Positions 9,010 to 18,136 of a stretch of 64,000 nt of DNA are shown one piece after another. The position numbers and the translations under genes were made by a program. The DNA comes from UBA4416 sp943362175 (GTDB taxonomy: Bacteria; Bacteroidota; Bacteroidia; B-17B0; Aurantibacillaceae): the NCBI GenBank assembly GCA_943362175.1, contig CALRIU020000016.1, positions 1 through 64,000 of the forward strand. The letters run 5' to 3'. How positions within the stretch are numbered: position 1 is the stretch's first letter; each line of letters begins with the position of its first letter. Below the pieces are notes generated by a model. It was not told the origin of the DNA. It worked only from the letters and a program-made list of their open reading frames with translations, and searched no databases.

Positions 9010-11109
9010 ATGCAAAAGAAATTCCTTCTTCCCTTACTGGCTGTTTTTGTTCTCACCATCAGCTCGTTCACCCTCTTTCAATTCTCCAGAAACCAGATTC
9101 TGCTCGATATGCTGATGTCGGCCCTTAACCAGGCACATTACAGCCCGCTCACCATCAATGATGATTTTAGCGAGAAAGCCTTTAAGCTCTATCTGAAGAA
9201 CCTTGATTTCAGCAAAAAAATGCTGACGCAGGCCGATGTCGATGCCCTGTCGAAATACCGCAGGCAGATCGACGATGAAGTGAACAACGGCACCTTCGAA
9301 TTTTTCGAGCTTTCCTACGACCTGATCTCAAAACGCATCAAGGAAAAAGAACAATGGAGTAAAGAGATCCTTGAAAAGCCGATGGATTATACCATTGACG
9401 AGGAATATGAAAGCGACGGCGAAAAAATAAAATACGCCACCAGCGAAACAGAATTGAAGAACGAGTGGCGCAAATGGCTGAAATACCAGGTTGTAGCGCG
9501 CATCGATGAATCGCTCACCGCCCAGGAAAAAGCCGATACGGTTGGCGCCAAGCCTGGCGTGAAAAAAAGCTTCGACAGCCTGGAGGTGGACGCCCGCCGC
9601 AAAACCTTAAAAGCCAACCAGGACTGGTTTAAACGCCTGAACAAAATTACCTACAAAGAGCGTTTTTCGGCCTACGTCAATACCATTACCGGCTTATACG
9701 ACCCACACACAGAGTATTTTGCACCGAAGGATAAGAAAAAGTTCGACCAGAGCATGAGCGGGCAGTTTGAAGGCATTGGCGCCCGGCTGCAATCCAAGGA
9801 TGGTTTTATCAGGGTATCGGAAGTGATTCCCGGATCTCCGTCGGCCAAACAGGGCGAGCTCAAAGCGGGCGACGAAATTCACAAGGTGGCCCAGGGAAGC
9901 GCCGATCCGGCCGATGTGACCAATATGGAAATGGATGAGGCCATCGAGCTCATCAAGGGCAAAAAGGGCACGGAGGTACGCCTCACCGTAAAAAAACCGG
10001 ACGGCAGCTTTAAAATTATTCCGATTGTCCGTGACATCATCGAGATTGAGGAAACCTATGCCAAATCGGCTGTTCTGGAGAACCGGAAAAAAATCGGCTA
10101 CATTTATTTACCAATGTTTTATGCCGATTTCACCAGGAATGGTGCTCACCGCTGTGCGGCAGACATGCGTAAGGAAATAGAAAAACTGAAGAAACAGGGT
10201 GTGGAAGGGATCATCGTCGATCTGAGGGACAATGGCGGCGGCTCGCTACAGGAAGTGGTGGAAATGGCCGGCTTGTTTATTCCGAAAGGCCCGGTAGTGC
10301 AGGTAAAAAACAAAAAAGGCGAAGTGAATGTGATGGAGGACAAAAACTCCGATGTGGTATGGGACGGCCCGCTGGCAGTGATGATTAACCACAACAGCGC
10401 TTCTGCTTCCGAAATTCTCGCAGCGGCCATCCAGGATTATAAGCGCGGGGTGATCGTCGGCACTCAAAGCTTCGGTAAAGGCACGGTACAATCCTTTATT
10501 GAGCTCGACCAGTATTTATTGCCTCAGTTCGATACCATGCGCCCGATCGGCTCCGTAAAAATCACCATGCAGAAGTTCTACCGCATCAACGGCGGTGCTA
10601 CGCAGCTCAAAGGCGTGGTTCCGGATGTGAGCCTGCCGGACATCTATGCCTACATCGATATGGGCGAAAAAGACCTGGAGTACCCGATGCCATGGGACGA
10701 GATCTCGAAAGCAACATACGAGGAGTACAAAACCATTAACTACGATAAGGTGAAAAAAGGAAATGCGGAAAGGCTGAAGGGCAGCAACGCTTTCAAACTG
10801 ATCGAAACCGAATCGAAAGAGTTCAAAGCCCGCCGCGACGATACAAAATATAACCTGAAACTGGCCAGCTACCGCGCTGAAACCAAAGAGATGCGTGACA
10901 AAAACAAACGTTACGACGAGCTGAAGCTCGACATCAAAGGTTTCAAAGCCGAGCTGCCAATTGCTGATAATGAAGCCATTGCCTCCGATACCGTGAAGCT
11001 GAACCGTGAGAAAAAATGGGTGGCTAATATCAGAAAGGACAATTATATCTACGAGACGTCCAATATTCTGGTGGACATGAATGACAATTCTATGACAATC
11101 AAAAAATAG
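9010..11109 (+). CDS. prc: Carboxy-terminal processing (tail-specific) protease
   Basis: Periplasmic S41A serine protease of 699 residues, close to the size of E. coli Prc. An N-terminal signal/anchor (FLLPLLAVFVLTISSF) is followed by the Prc-type N-terminal helical domain, a PDZ domain around residues 240-330 (IGARLQSKDGFIRVSEV, then GSPSAKQGELKAGDEI) and the protease core. The catalytic Ser is in NHNSASASEI (most likely Ser465) and the general-base Lys is Lys490 in FGKGTVQS. Their 25-residue spacing equals that in Prc. The charged C-terminal region matches the Prc-specific extension. The enzyme trims or degrades envelope proteins from exposed C-termini. It is monocistronic here. Confidence 0.95.
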   Translation: MQKKFLLPLLAVFVLTISSFTLFQFSRNQILLDMLMSALNQAHYSPLTINDDFSEKAFKLYLKNLDFSKKMLTQADVDALSKYRRQIDDEVNNGTFEFFELSYDLISKRIKEKEQWSKEILEKPMDYTIDEEYESDGEKIKYATSETELKNEWRKWLKYQVVARIDESLTAQEKADTVGAKPGVKKSFDSLEVDARRKTLKANQDWFKRLNKITYKERFSAYVNTITGLYDPHTEYFAPKDKKKFDQSMSGQFEGIGARLQSKDGFIRVSEVIPGSPSAKQGELKAGDEIHKVAQGSADPADVTNMEMDEAIELIKGKKGTEVRLTVKKPDGSFKIIPIVRDIIEIEETYAKSAVLENRKKIGYIYLPMFYADFTRNGAHRCAADMRKEIEKLKKQGVEGIIVDLRDNGGGSLQEVVEMAGLFIPKGPVVQVKNKKGEVNVMEDKNSDVVWDGPLAVMINHNSASASEILAAAIQDYKRGVIVGTQSFGKGTVQSFIELDQYLLPQFDTMRPIGSVKITMQKFYRINGGATQLKGVVPDVSLPDIYAYIDMGEKDLEYPMPWDEISKATYEEYKTINYDKVKKGNAERLKGSNAFKLIETESKEFKARRDDTKYNLKLASYRAETKEMRDKNKRYDELKLDIKGFKAELPIADNEAIASDTVKLNREKKWVANIRKDNYIYETSNILVDMNDNSMTIKK

Positions 11110-11216
11110 TCATAGCGCGACCGAGTAAAAAACAGCTTTGTGATTGTAAACCTTTTATTGTGCGTAATTATGTCTGGAATAACCTGTTTAGTGATGTTTA
11201 GTGAGCAATAATTGAG

Positions 11217-11224
11217 TACTTTTG
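11217..11224 (+). promoter_or_regulatory. -7 element of the MBL/rhodanese gene
   Basis: TACTTTTG is an exact fit to the Bacteroidota -7 consensus TAnnTTTG and sits 16 bp before the ATG at 11240. It overlaps the TTG codon at 11222, arguing against that earlier start. A clean -33 TTTG is not visible; GTTTAG lies at about the right distance. Confidence 0.4.
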
Positions 11225-11239
11225 CATAAGATCTTTTTT

Positions 11240-12646
11240 ATGCTGGTACAACAATTATACACAAGCTGTCTCGCGCAGGGGGCTTACTATATACAGAGCG
11301 GAAATGAAGCCGCCGTTATTGACCCCTTAAGAGAATACAAACCTTACCTCGACCTGGCTGCACAAAACAAGGCCACCATTAAATACATTTTCGAAACTCA
11401 TTTCCATGCCGATTTCGTATCGGGACACCTGGACCTGGCCGCCAAAACGGGTGCTGATATCGTGTTTGGGCCGCAGGCACATACCGACTTTAAGAGCATC
11501 AATGCCACCGACGGCCAGGAATTCAAACTAGGAAAGCTCACCATTCAGGTATTGCATACTCCGGGCCACACGCTGGAGTCTACTACCTTTTTGTTGCTGG
11601 ATGAGAACAGGAAGCCACATTCTATTTATACCGGCGACACACTGTTTATCGGTGATGTAGGAAGGCCTGACCTCGCCATCAAATCCGATCTGAAACAGGA
11701 AGACCTTGCGGGAATGCTTTATGACTCGCTCCGCAGCAAGATCATGCCGCTGCCGGATGATGTGATCGTGTACCCGGCTCACGGCGCAGGTTCTGCCTGT
11801 GGCAAGAACATGAGCAAGGAAACCTTTGATACGCTGGGCAACCAGAAAAAAGTCAACTATGCCCTGGGAAACATTTCCAAAGAGGAATTTATTAAAGAAC
11901 TGACGACCGGTATTTTGCCGGCGCCTCAATATTTTGCCAAAAATGCCAGCCTCAACAGATCGGGCTATGCCAACTATGATGATGTGGCGGAACAGGGCGA
12001 TAAAGCCCTGAGTGTAGCCGAGGTCAAAGAGTTGATCAAAACCCGTAAAGCATTGATCCTGGATGTGCGCAAGCCACAGGAATTTGCGAAAGAACATATC
12101 CCCGGCTCGGTGTTTATCGGCATCGACGGACAGTTTGCTCCCTGGGTAGGCGCCCTCATTACCGACCTGAAACAGCCGCTCATCCTGGTGACACCGGAAG
12201 GACGCGAGGCCGAAGCGGTGATGCGCCTGAGCCGTGTAGGCTACGACAATTGCCTGGGTTATCTGGATAAGGGTATAGAAGCCTGGAAACAATCCGGAGA
12301 GACCATCGGGACGATTCCAAGCATTGATGCCACTGAATTTATCAAACGCTTCAACACCGGCTCCATCAATGTGCTGGACGTCCGCAAACCGGGCGAGTAC
12401 GAGTCGAGCCACCTGGACCATGTGAGCTCTTACCCACTCGATTTTATCAACAACTGGCAGGACTCCTTGTCAAAAGACACGCCTTACCACATACACTGCG
12501 CGGGTGGCTACCGGAGTATGATCGCGGCATCGCTGCTCAAAAGGCAGGGCTTCAAAGACCTGACGGACGTGGCCGGCGGCTATGGCGCTATTCAGAAAAC
12601 GGGTGTATGCACCGTCGATAAAGCCTGTTCCTCTTCCAAAGCCTGA
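11240..12646 (+). CDS. MBL-fold hydrolase with two rhodanese domains (persulfide dioxygenase-like)
   Basis: A 468-residue cytoplasmic protein. Residues 1-230 form a metallo-beta-lactamase fold with the metal motif HFHADF (His54, His56, Asp58), a later TPGHT and a YTGDTLF segment. This is followed by two rhodanese domains (about 255-350 and 365-460). The first lacks a catalytic Cys (VTPEGRE at the loop); the second has it (HCAGGYRS, Cys420). This architecture belongs to the ETHE1/persulfide dioxygenase and BaeB-like group, which oxidise or transfer sulfane sulfur. The usual HxHxDH motif has Phe in place of the last His. Five bases upstream of the DUF983 gene, so probably cotranscribed. Confidence 0.87.
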   Translation: MLVQQLYTSCLAQGAYYIQSGNEAAVIDPLREYKPYLDLAAQNKATIKYIFETHFHADFVSGHLDLAAKTGADIVFGPQAHTDFKSINATDGQEFKLGKLTIQVLHTPGHTLESTTFLLLDENRKPHSIYTGDTLFIGDVGRPDLAIKSDLKQEDLAGMLYDSLRSKIMPLPDDVIVYPAHGAGSACGKNMSKETFDTLGNQKKVNYALGNISKEEFIKELTTGILPAPQYFAKNASLNRSGYANYDDVAEQGDKALSVAEVKELIKTRKALILDVRKPQEFAKEHIPGSVFIGIDGQFAPWVGALITDLKQPLILVTPEGREAEAVMRLSRVGYDNCLGYLDKGIEAWKQSGETIGTIPSIDATEFIKRFNTGSINVLDVRKPGEYESSHLDHVSSYPLDFINNWQDSLSKDTPYHIHCAGGYRSMIAASLLKRQGFKDLTDVAGGYGAIQKTGVCTVDKACSSSKA

Positions 12647-12650
12647 TTAA

Positions 12651-13025
12651 ATGATGTTAAAAGGAACTAAACTCTATTCGATTCTTTACAATAAATGCCC
12701 CAAATGCCACCAGGGCGACTTTTTCGTTTATAAAAACCCATTCAGGAAAGGCTTTGCCAAAATGCACGACCACTGCCATCATTGCGGTGAAACATTCAAC
12801 AAAGAGATTGGCTTTTATTATGGGGCCATGTATGTGAGCTATGGGCTCAACATCGCTTTGGGTGTCGGTATGTTCCTCCTGCTGGTGGTTATTTTGCACC
12901 TCGACCTGCTGGTATATCTTTTTTCATTTTTCGGCCTAGTACTGGTTTTATTCCCATGGATCATGAGAATTTCAAGACTAACTTACATAAATCTGTTCGT
13001 AAAATTTGATTCTTCCAAAAAGTAG
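12651..13025 (+). CDS. DUF983 membrane protein with zinc-ribbon-like start
   Basis: A 124-residue protein with an N-terminal pair of CxxC motifs (NKCPKCHQGDFF and HDHCHHCGE), as in the DUF983 family. Two hydrophobic helices follow (about residues 60-82 and 86-106). The Cys pairs suggest a small metal site on the cytoplasmic face. The function of the family is unknown. Only 4 bp after the MBL/rhodanese gene and 14 bp before the STAS-like gene, so part of a compact three-gene run. Confidence 0.85.
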   Translation: MMLKGTKLYSILYNKCPKCHQGDFFVYKNPFRKGFAKMHDHCHHCGETFNKEIGFYYGAMYVSYGLNIALGVGMFLLLVVILHLDLLVYLFSFFGLVLVLFPWIMRISRLTYINLFVKFDSSKK

Positions 13026-13039
13026 ATTACTTTTAGGTT

Positions 13040-13435
13040 GTGGAAATCATTAAAAGTATCGGCCTTGATTTTGCTTCTGTAGAGCTCCTCGAAAATGGTG
13101 TGATCAGGGTTGAGTTTTTTGATAAACAGTCTATTGGGGAATCTGAGAGCCGTGAGATCAACAATGCCATCGGTGCGCTCAGCGACAGGAAACCTGCCCG
13201 GATCATGATGGTGGCACAGCCCAACACCGTATTCGATCATGGTGCCCGCGAGTTCTCTTCCAGCGATGAAGGCCTGCAATACACCATCGGTGATGCCATG
13301 GTTGTCAACAGCCTTGGCCACAAAATCCTTGTGAGCTTTTACCTTAAATTCAATAAGCCGAAAAAGCCAAGCAAAGCGTTCGATACCGAAGAAGCGGCCA
13401 TGGCCTGGTTGCTAAGCCTTAAAGATCCCGCTTAG
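13040..13435 (+). CDS. STAS/SpoIIAA-like small protein
   Basis: A 131-residue soluble protein that must begin at the GTG at 13040 or later, because an in-frame TAG lies at 13034-13036 and the next Met is residue 55. The beta-strand/helix alternation, the segment VVNSLGHKILVSFYLKF and the ending FDTEEAAMAWLLSL resemble STAS/SpoIIAA-like proteins (the DUF7793 group in Bacteroidota), which are thought to be signalling or scaffold domains. No catalytic residues stand out. The stop codon interlocks with that of the convergent gene (13432-13435). Confidence 0.75.
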   Translation: MEIIKSIGLDFASVELLENGVIRVEFFDKQSIGESESREINNAIGALSDRKPARIMMVAQPNTVFDHGAREFSSSDEGLQYTIGDAMVVNSLGHKILVSFYLKFNKPKKPSKAFDTEEAAMAWLLSLKDPA

Positions 13436-14304
13436 GGTCGGGCTTTAAACCACAACAGGCTTGGCTTTTTGTGCTGGCCCTCGTTGGTAATCAACAAATC
13501 GCCGTTCTCCAGGAAACTAATGCCTTCGGGCTTGTTGAATGCCTTCGGATCGAGCGGGGCTACCTGCTCGGGCTTCCCCTGCTCATCGAATATGAACAGT
13601 AAATGATCGGTGGAGGAGATCAGGTAAAGCTTATGACTGAAGGGATGAACTGCAATAGCCGAAGGTGTGAACCTCAGAACCTCTTCGTGCTTTCCGTTCT
13701 TTTTTTCTTTTACGGGAAGCGCGATGCGCCGTGCTTTGACAAACTGCCGGATCTCCGGCACATCAAATTCAAAGACGGCACCTGCTGAGCGGGTGCCGGT
13801 TTTAAGGTCAAAGGCATAGATCTGCCGCTTGTCTTTGTAGTCATGCCCTTTTCCCGATTTGGCTTTACAGGCAATCAGCAGGCGCTGCCCTGCTTCATCG
13901 TAACACAGGCCCTCGTTATTGGGTGCGGGAATAGCGGTGTTGATGAATAGCGCCTTTGCTCCCTCTACACTTTTGAATAAAACGCCGTCGCTGCGCAAGA
14001 CATAGAGCGTATCACCTGCTTTAGCGATGCCTTCGTAATCGCCGTCGCCCGCAAAGACATACTGGCTTTCAAGCCTGCCCTTGCGAAGGTCATAGATGAA
14101 AATGATCCCGTTCTCGTCCTGCACACAGGCTACCCGGTCTTGACCAAGTGTTGTAATGCCCGATACTTCATGCAGTGTGTCCGGAAGTGTAAGCGCCTTA
14201 AACGGTGCATCAAGGTCGTAGCCTGCAATCTGGGCACGCACGTCTTGTGTGCAGGCAAGGCAAGTTGCCAGAAAAATATGTATAAGAACAGGCGATAATT
14301 TCAT
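13432..14304 (-). CDS. SdiA-regulated-like secreted beta-propeller protein
   Basis: A 290-residue exported protein. The N-terminus (MKLSPVLIHIFLATCLACTQDVRAQ) is a signal peptide; cleavage after VRA is likelier than lipidation because the Cys contexts are poor lipoboxes. The mature part has the pattern LHEVSGITTLGQDRV, GDGDYEGIAKAGDTLYVL, NNEGLCYDEAGQRLLIACK and NKPEGISFLENGDLLITNEG, the repeating blades of SdiA-regulated/YjiK-like proteins. The family is envelope-located and has no established reaction. Confidence 0.8.
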   Translation of the reverse strand: MKLSPVLIHIFLATCLACTQDVRAQIAGYDLDAPFKALTLPDTLHEVSGITTLGQDRVACVQDENGIIFIYDLRKGRLESQYVFAGDGDYEGIAKAGDTLYVLRSDGVLFKSVEGAKALFINTAIPAPNNEGLCYDEAGQRLLIACKAKSGKGHDYKDKRQIYAFDLKTGTRSAGAVFEFDVPEIRQFVKARRIALPVKEKKNGKHEEVLRFTPSAIAVHPFSHKLYLISSTDHLLFIFDEQGKPEQVAPLDPKAFNKPEGISFLENGDLLITNEGQHKKPSLLWFKARP

Positions 14305-14339
14305 TGCTTTAAAATACTCTTTTTTGTTTTATAATTAAA

Positions 14340-14570
14340 AATGGAACGCAGATGACACTGGTCAGGCGGATTAGAGGCAGGGATTAGAACAGGAGGCAAT
14401 AGCCAGAAGATGGCGCAGATAACGCTGATTATGTGATATCGATAGATTTCTATTGGTAAGAGTGGAATTAGAACGATACCAACTACTGAACTTTATCAAA
14501 GCCAAACGATGATCTCATTTGTTCTAATCCTTGTTCTGATCTTAATAATCCGCGTCATCTGCGTTCCATT
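14340..14570. repeat. Inverted-repeat intergenic element, GCAGATGAC type
   Basis: Perfect 17-bp arms (AATGGAACGCAGATGAC at 14340-14356 and its complement at 14554-14570) bound a 231-bp element. Further inverted similarity lies inside: GGATTAGAAC near 14381 against GTTCTAATCC at 14521. No coding potential. It sits between two minus-strand genes and resembles degenerate dispersed intergenic repeats; a similar GCGCAGATAA word recurs at about 35545. Confidence 0.75.
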
Positions 14571-14580
14571 ATTCTGATCA

Positions 14581-15024
14581 TTAATCCGCGATTTTCTCCA
14601 GCAGCTTACCGTCTAAGCCAAATACAACGTTCCACGCTTCCGGTTTTTTCTTTACTTCCATGTTGTAAGTGGTCACGCCGCCGGCCTCTGTTTTTTCCAC
14701 GTCATCTATTTTATAATCGGGGAATTCTCTGGAAATGGCATTAAGCACGGCTGTCGGCAATTCCGATTTATAGATGTCCTGCTTATGGGAAATGATCTTC
14801 CCGGAAGGATCGATGAGCATGGTATGGTCCTTATCGGCCACACCGACTTCAAATTCCACTTCATAGTTTGCGCCTTTTTTCTCCCATTCCACATCCGTGG
14901 CTTTAGGATATTGCTGCTGAAAAGCGTTGACAACTACGGCCGGCGCCTGGGACGGATGGATGTTTTGTGCGCAGGAACACAGTGCGATGGATACGGCGAC
15001 GATGACAAATGATACTTTTTTCAT
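14581..15024 (-). CDS. PepSY-like envelope lipoprotein
   Basis: A 147-residue protein with an N-terminal export signal (MKKVSFVIVAVSIALCSCAQ) whose Cys could be lipidated. The mature part holds two copies of a PepSY-like unit: AFQQQYPKATDVEWEKKGANY then EVEFEV, and AISREFPDYKIDDVEKTEAGG then YNMEVKKK. Such small periplasmic proteins are common next to two-component systems in Bacteroidota and may sense or buffer a ligand; the actual role is unknown. It is the last gene of the minus-strand cluster with the kinase and regulator upstream. Confidence 0.82.
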   Translation of the reverse strand: MKKVSFVIVAVSIALCSCAQNIHPSQAPAVVVNAFQQQYPKATDVEWEKKGANYEVEFEVGVADKDHTMLIDPSGKIISHKQDIYKSELPTAVLNAISREFPDYKIDDVEKTEAGGVTTYNMEVKKKPEAWNVVFGLDGKLLEKIAD

Positions 15025-15093
15025 GATGTTATTTATTTATGGATTAATACAGGGACAAAGTAAAAACGGAATTTGGGAAACACCTGGGAATGC

Positions 15094-15927
15094 TCAGTTC
15101 GATTTCAATTCATAGATCACCCTTGCAACAAAGCTGAGCCCTTCCTGCCTGTAATCAATCGGAATGCCTGTTGCCACGCCCAGAGCAAAGCCTGCATTCA
15201 GCTTCAGCTTCAATTGCGGCCTGATCACCGTTTCCACCGATTCCCGGCTCCATGCATGATTTACTTCCACGCCCAGCAAATGACCTGTGTGGGGGAGCTG
15301 GTAGTGTACACTGACATTGGTCTGCAACGTCATCAGGCTGCGGCGATCGTCAAAGCTACGATGGAACACCGGACCTGTATACAGCAACGAGTGGAATTGT
15401 TTTCCCCAACGCTTGGCCACAATCAGGAATGGGTTGATGTCATTTCCTTTCAGGATTTTTTTGCTGCCCGATATCGTTTTAAAAGAATGCAGGTCAAGCT
15501 CGTAGATCGTCCCTGCCGCCATCGACATCCTGTATTTTGCGGACACCAGGAAAGTATATTGCATCGCGAATTTAATGCCTTCGATCTTTTCATTCGGGAG
15601 TTGCTCGCCGGTATGAGTCCGCTCGGCATTGTAATAATTGAAAGGCACTTCTACCTCAAGTCCCAGCCTGTTGAGCGGAGAAAATTCATACTCTACAAAG
15701 CCGCTGTGCTCCATATAGCGGCTGCGGTCGTTCATTTCCCAGCCCACGTTGATTTCTTTTTCTCCCTTACGTGCCCCCAGATCACGGATCAGATCGATGT
15801 ATACCGGTTCGGCGTGGCTTATTTTCAAAGGCAGGACCTTCACCGTTAGACTGTCTGTTTGTGCGTAGCCTCCTAATAGCGGGCCAACCAGGATGAGCGT
15901 TAACCATTGTTTTACCATGCGTTTCAT
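15094..15927 (-). CDS. Predicted outer-membrane protein with YIDLIRDLGARKGEKE motif
   Basis: A 277-residue protein. I take the ATG at 15927 (MKRMVKQWLTLILVGPLLGGYAQ) because the longer frame starts at a TTG and would push the signal peptide inward. Just after the signal comes HAEPVYIDLIRDLGARKGE, a strongly conserved-looking block; beta-strand-like segments with many Tyr and Gly follow, ending in a hydrophobic strand (LSFVARVIYELKSN) as in beta-barrels. I recognise the motif as one seen in Bacteroidota proteins near two-component systems but know no function. The two-component system lies upstream and the PepSY-like gene downstream. Confidence 0.75.
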   Translation of the reverse strand: MKRMVKQWLTLILVGPLLGGYAQTDSLTVKVLPLKISHAEPVYIDLIRDLGARKGEKEINVGWEMNDRSRYMEHSGFVEYEFSPLNRLGLEVEVPFNYYNAERTHTGEQLPNEKIEGIKFAMQYTFLVSAKYRMSMAAGTIYELDLHSFKTISGSKKILKGNDINPFLIVAKRWGKQFHSLLYTGPVFHRSFDDRRSLMTLQTNVSVHYQLPHTGHLLGVEVNHAWSRESVETVIRPQLKLKLNAGFALGVATGIPIDYRQEGLSFVARVIYELKSN

Positions 15928-16015
15928 TTTTTGTGCAAGGTATTTCCGCAATCGGGAAAGAATTGGGAAGGAATTATTTTTTTACATCTGTATCCAAGTG
16001 TGACAAATTAAGGCT

Positions 16016-16128
16016 TGTCACTTCGAGTGTCGCCCCGGTTTCTTTTGGGGCGATGTATCGGGAAGTACTCTTAGTCGTTCTCGATACTATTTCTGCAAAG
16101 AGGCCGCAAAAATCACTCGAACTGACCA
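16016..16128. repeat. Inverted-repeat element, TCACTTCGAGTG type
   Basis: Imperfect terminal arms TGTCACTTCGAGTG (16016-16029) and CACTCGAACTGACCA (16114-16128) enclose further inverted pairs: GCCCC/GGGGC around 16032-16051 and GTATCG/CGATAC (about 16056 and 16082). Non-coding, between the histidine kinase and the outer-membrane protein genes. The nested palindromes suggest a structured dispersed repeat. Confidence 0.72.
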
Positions 16129-16133
16129 GAAGA

Positions 16134-17396
16134 TTATTTCTTCAACACAAAACCGTGCATCCCATCAAAAGAATAAGACACTTGCATGTGATGCAATTCC
16201 GTAATGGCTTTCACAATGGAAAGCCCTAACCCTGTGGAGTTCTGGTGCGTAGCGGAGCGGTAGAAACGGTTGAAAATCCGCTCCGGATCGAGCGCCTGCG
16301 CAACTCCCGTGTTCTTAATACGCAGGCTGCCGGTGCTGATATCAATGTGTATTTCTCCCTGTGGAACATTATAGGTGATGGCATTTTTAAGCAGGTTGCT
16401 GACCAGAACAAAGGCGAGGTCTTTATGGAAGACTTGCCTGAAATGACCGGATTCATGGACCTGTACGCTGATCTGCTTAAACTCCAGTAATTCCGAAAAA
16501 TCGGCTACCTGTTGCTTGATCAGCGCATTGAAGTCTGTTTCCTCTTCATCCGCAAACTGCCGGTTCTCTATCTTCGTCAGCAGTAACAGGGACTTATTCA
16601 GCCGCGTCAGTCTTTCCAGGTTCCTGATGACATCACTTAAGGCCAAGGCTTTTTCTTCGCCCAGATCGTTCTCTTCCAGAAGGAGCTCTATTTTGTTGAT
16701 GCTGATGGCCAGGGGTGTTTGCAGCTCATGCGAAGCATTCTCGATAAACTGTTTCTGGCTGTTGTACACGTCGATATTGTTCTTCAACAAATCGAGGATG
16801 GCCTTATTGAGCTCTTTGAACTCGCTTACCTTCGTGTCGGGAACTTCCAGTGGCTTTGGCTGTTTGAGGTTAAAGTGCCTGAGCCGCTGCATCAGAGTAT
16901 AAAAGGGTTTCCAGGTACGGCGCAGAATAAAAAAGTTGAGCAGGTAAATGCTGACAAGCAGCGCCAGGTAAAGAAATACGAGGTAATACGTCAGGTCTTC
17001 GATCAGGTCATCCTCCTCTACCATCGAAGAGATCACATCCAGTTTGTAATACCTGTCTTTGATACTGAATACTGTCGACAGGATCCGCACCGGTTCGAAG
17101 TCTTCTTCATTCTGCATGTACATCAGCGTATCCGAGTAGCGCTCTACCGATTGTAAGGCCTGCTCCCGGCTGATCGGCATGATGGAGTAATTGCTTTCCT
17201 CAAAGGTGTTTTTTTTCAGGATCGTACTGTCGCTGCCCGCTTTCTGGATGATGAGCATTTTGTAATTGTCGAGTCCGTCGTCAATGCTGTCGTACACCTC
17301 ATCCAGCATGCTGTAATAAAAGATCACCGCCCATACGCCGATAATCAGGAATAGGGCGCCCGATAAATACAGGAGTGTATGGTTGACGAGTTTCAT
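16134..17396 (-). CDS. Sensor histidine kinase
   Basis: Membrane-bound kinase of 420 residues. Transmembrane helices at about 8-28 and 136-158 frame a periplasmic sensor of about 105 residues with no recognisable fold. The dimerisation domain has the phosphoacceptor His223 in ASHELQTPLA, and the ATPase domain shows NLLKNAITYN (N box) and GLGLSIVKAI (G2 box). The HELQTP sequence and length fit the CusS/OmpR-partner class. Its ATG overlaps the end of the response-regulator gene by 4 bp, so the two are translationally coupled and should work as a pair. Confidence 0.95.
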   Translation of the reverse strand: MKLVNHTLLYLSGALFLIIGVWAVIFYYSMLDEVYDSIDDGLDNYKMLIIQKAGSDSTILKKNTFEESNYSIMPISREQALQSVERYSDTLMYMQNEEDFEPVRILSTVFSIKDRYYKLDVISSMVEEDDLIEDLTYYLVFLYLALLVSIYLLNFFILRRTWKPFYTLMQRLRHFNLKQPKPLEVPDTKVSEFKELNKAILDLLKNNIDVYNSQKQFIENASHELQTPLAISINKIELLLEENDLGEEKALALSDVIRNLERLTRLNKSLLLLTKIENRQFADEEETDFNALIKQQVADFSELLEFKQISVQVHESGHFRQVFHKDLAFVLVSNLLKNAITYNVPQGEIHIDISTGSLRIKNTGVAQALDPERIFNRFYRSATHQNSTGLGLSIVKAITELHHMQVSYSFDGMHGFVLKK

Positions 17397-18070
17397 GATA
17401 CCACGAGCTTATAGCCGATGCCATACACCGCCTGGATCTCCAGGTCTGCTTCTGCATCTTTCAGTTTTTTACGAAGGTTTTTGATCTGGGAATACACAAA
17501 TTCCAGGTCGTTCGATTCATCGGCATGATCGCCCCACACGTGCTCAGCAATAGATGTTTTGCTGATGAGGCGGTTCCTGTTCTCCACAAAATACATCAAC
17601 AGGTCGTACTCCTTGCGGTTGAGCGCTACCGGCTTTTCGTTTACCGTCACGCTTCGCTCCAACAGGTGAATCCTGACATTGGCGGCAGACACGTCGTTTT
17701 GTCCATCGAAGGATTTGCGCCTGAGCACGGCTTTGATGCGGGCATTGAGCTCCGCCAGGTGAAAAGGTTTGGTAAGGTAATCGTCAGCCCCCAGCTCCAG
17801 CCCGCTCAGCTTATCATCGAGCGAATGTTTGGCAGAGATGATGATCACGCTATCCGTTTTCTTCATGCTCCGCAGCTCTTTCAGAATCTCCATGCCACTC
17901 CCCCCCGGAAGCCCGATATCCAGGAGAATACAGCTGTAATCATAACTAATGATCTTATCAATACCGGAAGCATAGGTATCAGCGGTTTCCACCGTATACT
18001 GCTCTTTTTTGAGCGATTGAACCATGTTATGCAACAGGTCCGGCTCGTCTTCAATGATCAGAATTTTCAT
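17393..18070 (-). CDS. OmpR/PhoB-family response regulator
   Basis: DNA-binding regulator of 225 residues. The receiver domain has the acidic pair Glu7/Asp8, phosphoacceptor Asp51 in ILLDIGLPG, and Lys101 in DDYLTKPF. The C-terminal winged-helix domain (about 130-225) contains NRKEYDLLMYFVENRNRLIS and EFVYSQIKNLRKKLKDA. Phosphorylation by the adjacent kinase is expected to control DNA binding; the downstream outer-membrane and PepSY-like genes are plausible targets. First gene of the kinase pair. Confidence 0.95.
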   Translation of the reverse strand: MKILIIEDEPDLLHNMVQSLKKEQYTVETADTYASGIDKIISYDYSCILLDIGLPGGSGMEILKELRSMKKTDSVIIISAKHSLDDKLSGLELGADDYLTKPFHLAELNARIKAVLRRKSFDGQNDVSAANVRIHLLERSVTVNEKPVALNRKEYDLLMYFVENRNRLISKTSIAEHVWGDHADESNDLEFVYSQIKNLRKKLKDAEADLEIQAVYGIGYKLVVS

Positions 18071-18136
18071 CCCCTAAATTACCAAAGCAATTTAGGAAAG
18101 ATTTGGGAAAAGTGGTCCGGAGAGCCTGGAGAAGCT

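Noticed and set aside
11528..12421. 297-codon open frame opposite the MBL/rhodanese gene
   Set aside because: A long shadow frame caused by codon bias on the other strand; no family motif.
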